Of a DNA stretch of 52,557 nucleotides, positions 52,498-52,557 are shown piece by piece. Positions within the stretch are counted from its first letter, which is position 1, and every line of letters begins with the position of its first letter. Below the pieces are notes generated by a model. That model did no database searches. It worked only from the letters and a program-made list of their open reading frames with translations, and was not told where the DNA came from. Source of the stretch: Alphaproteobacteria bacterium (GTDB lineage Bacteria; Pseudomonadota; Alphaproteobacteria; Rhodospirillales; Magnetovibrionaceae). The position numbers and the translations under genes are program-made. The stretch lies in NCBI GenBank assembly GCA_015231605.1, contig JADGBG010000008.1:1-52557 (forward strand), given 5' to 3'.

Positions 52498-52557
52498 GAT
52501 GCATCGTAAGCGTCCGGTCATGGCCACTTGTTCAGAGTGGATGCAGGAATTCGCTTG

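Overview
The window is about 52.6 kb of gene-dense, GC-rich DNA. Gene content and order point to an alphaproteobacterium, most likely of the Rhodospirillales type. The pointers are a comF–grxC–nitrilase–DUF1178 neighbourhood, an NDUFAF5-like methyltransferase, O-succinylhomoserine sulfhydrylase (MetZ), an msbA–DUF374–waaA–lpxK–acyltransferase lipopolysaccharide block, a MloK1-type cyclic-nucleotide-gated channel and large chemotaxis/HD-GYP proteins. This is inferred from family knowledge; no 16S rRNA, tRNA or CRISPR array was seen.

Layout. (1) 1–7.6 kb is accessory-looking and partly AT-richer: a stand-alone HsdR_N-type nuclease-like protein, a repeat-containing gap with GGGGACAG palindromes, a GT39-like membrane glycosyltransferase, an ArsR regulator with the cysteine pair of persulfide sensors, a gap holding a decayed copy of the ygiQ 3' end, and a three-gene phosphorelay (GAF-GAF histidine kinase, receiver with an unrecognised C-terminal domain, receiver anchored by two membrane helices). 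(2) 7.7–22 kb is mostly housekeeping: YgiQ radical SAM protein, flavoprotein, Cache-HAMP-GAF-HD-GYP phosphodiesterase, DUF1178, methyltransferases, amidase, GrxC, ComF, SfsA, methionine aminopeptidase, RadC, TldD. (3) 22–36.4 kb holds an alpha/beta hydrolase, metZ, pmbA, the lipid A/Kdo block (msbA, DUF374, waaA, lpxK, lpxL-like), a CNG channel, an M23 peptidase, xseA and purD. xseA carries an apparent 16-nt frameshifting deletion. (4) 36.5–41 kb has two tail-to-tail chemoreceptors sharing a 188-bp nearly identical inverted repeat, with a 31-residue membrane peptide gene between them. (5) 41–43.8 kb holds tadA, a class I glutamine amidotransferase, rluB and rsmD. (6) 43.9–46.4 kb is a sulfur-trafficking operon: DsrE-like, TusA-like, SQR-like flavoprotein and DUF1641. 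(7) 46.4–52.5 kb has a histidine kinase divergent from a periplasmic binding protein, then a three-gene redox operon (membrane-anchored ferredoxin-flavin reductase, diheme cytochrome b, octaheme cytochrome c), and finally a convergent delta-class carbonic anhydrase.

How the genes may work together. The last redox operon reads as a complete route for electrons from NAD(P)H through FAD and [2Fe-2S], across the membrane by two b hemes, to a periplasmic eight-heme cytochrome. The sulfur operon could oxidise sulfide or persulfide and hand sulfane sulfur between DsrE and TusA; the ArsR regulator at 3.2 kb is a plausible, unproven sensor for it. The best candidates for undescribed systems are the redox operon, the kinase/receiver/membrane-receiver trio, and the sulfur operon with its persulfide-type ArsR.
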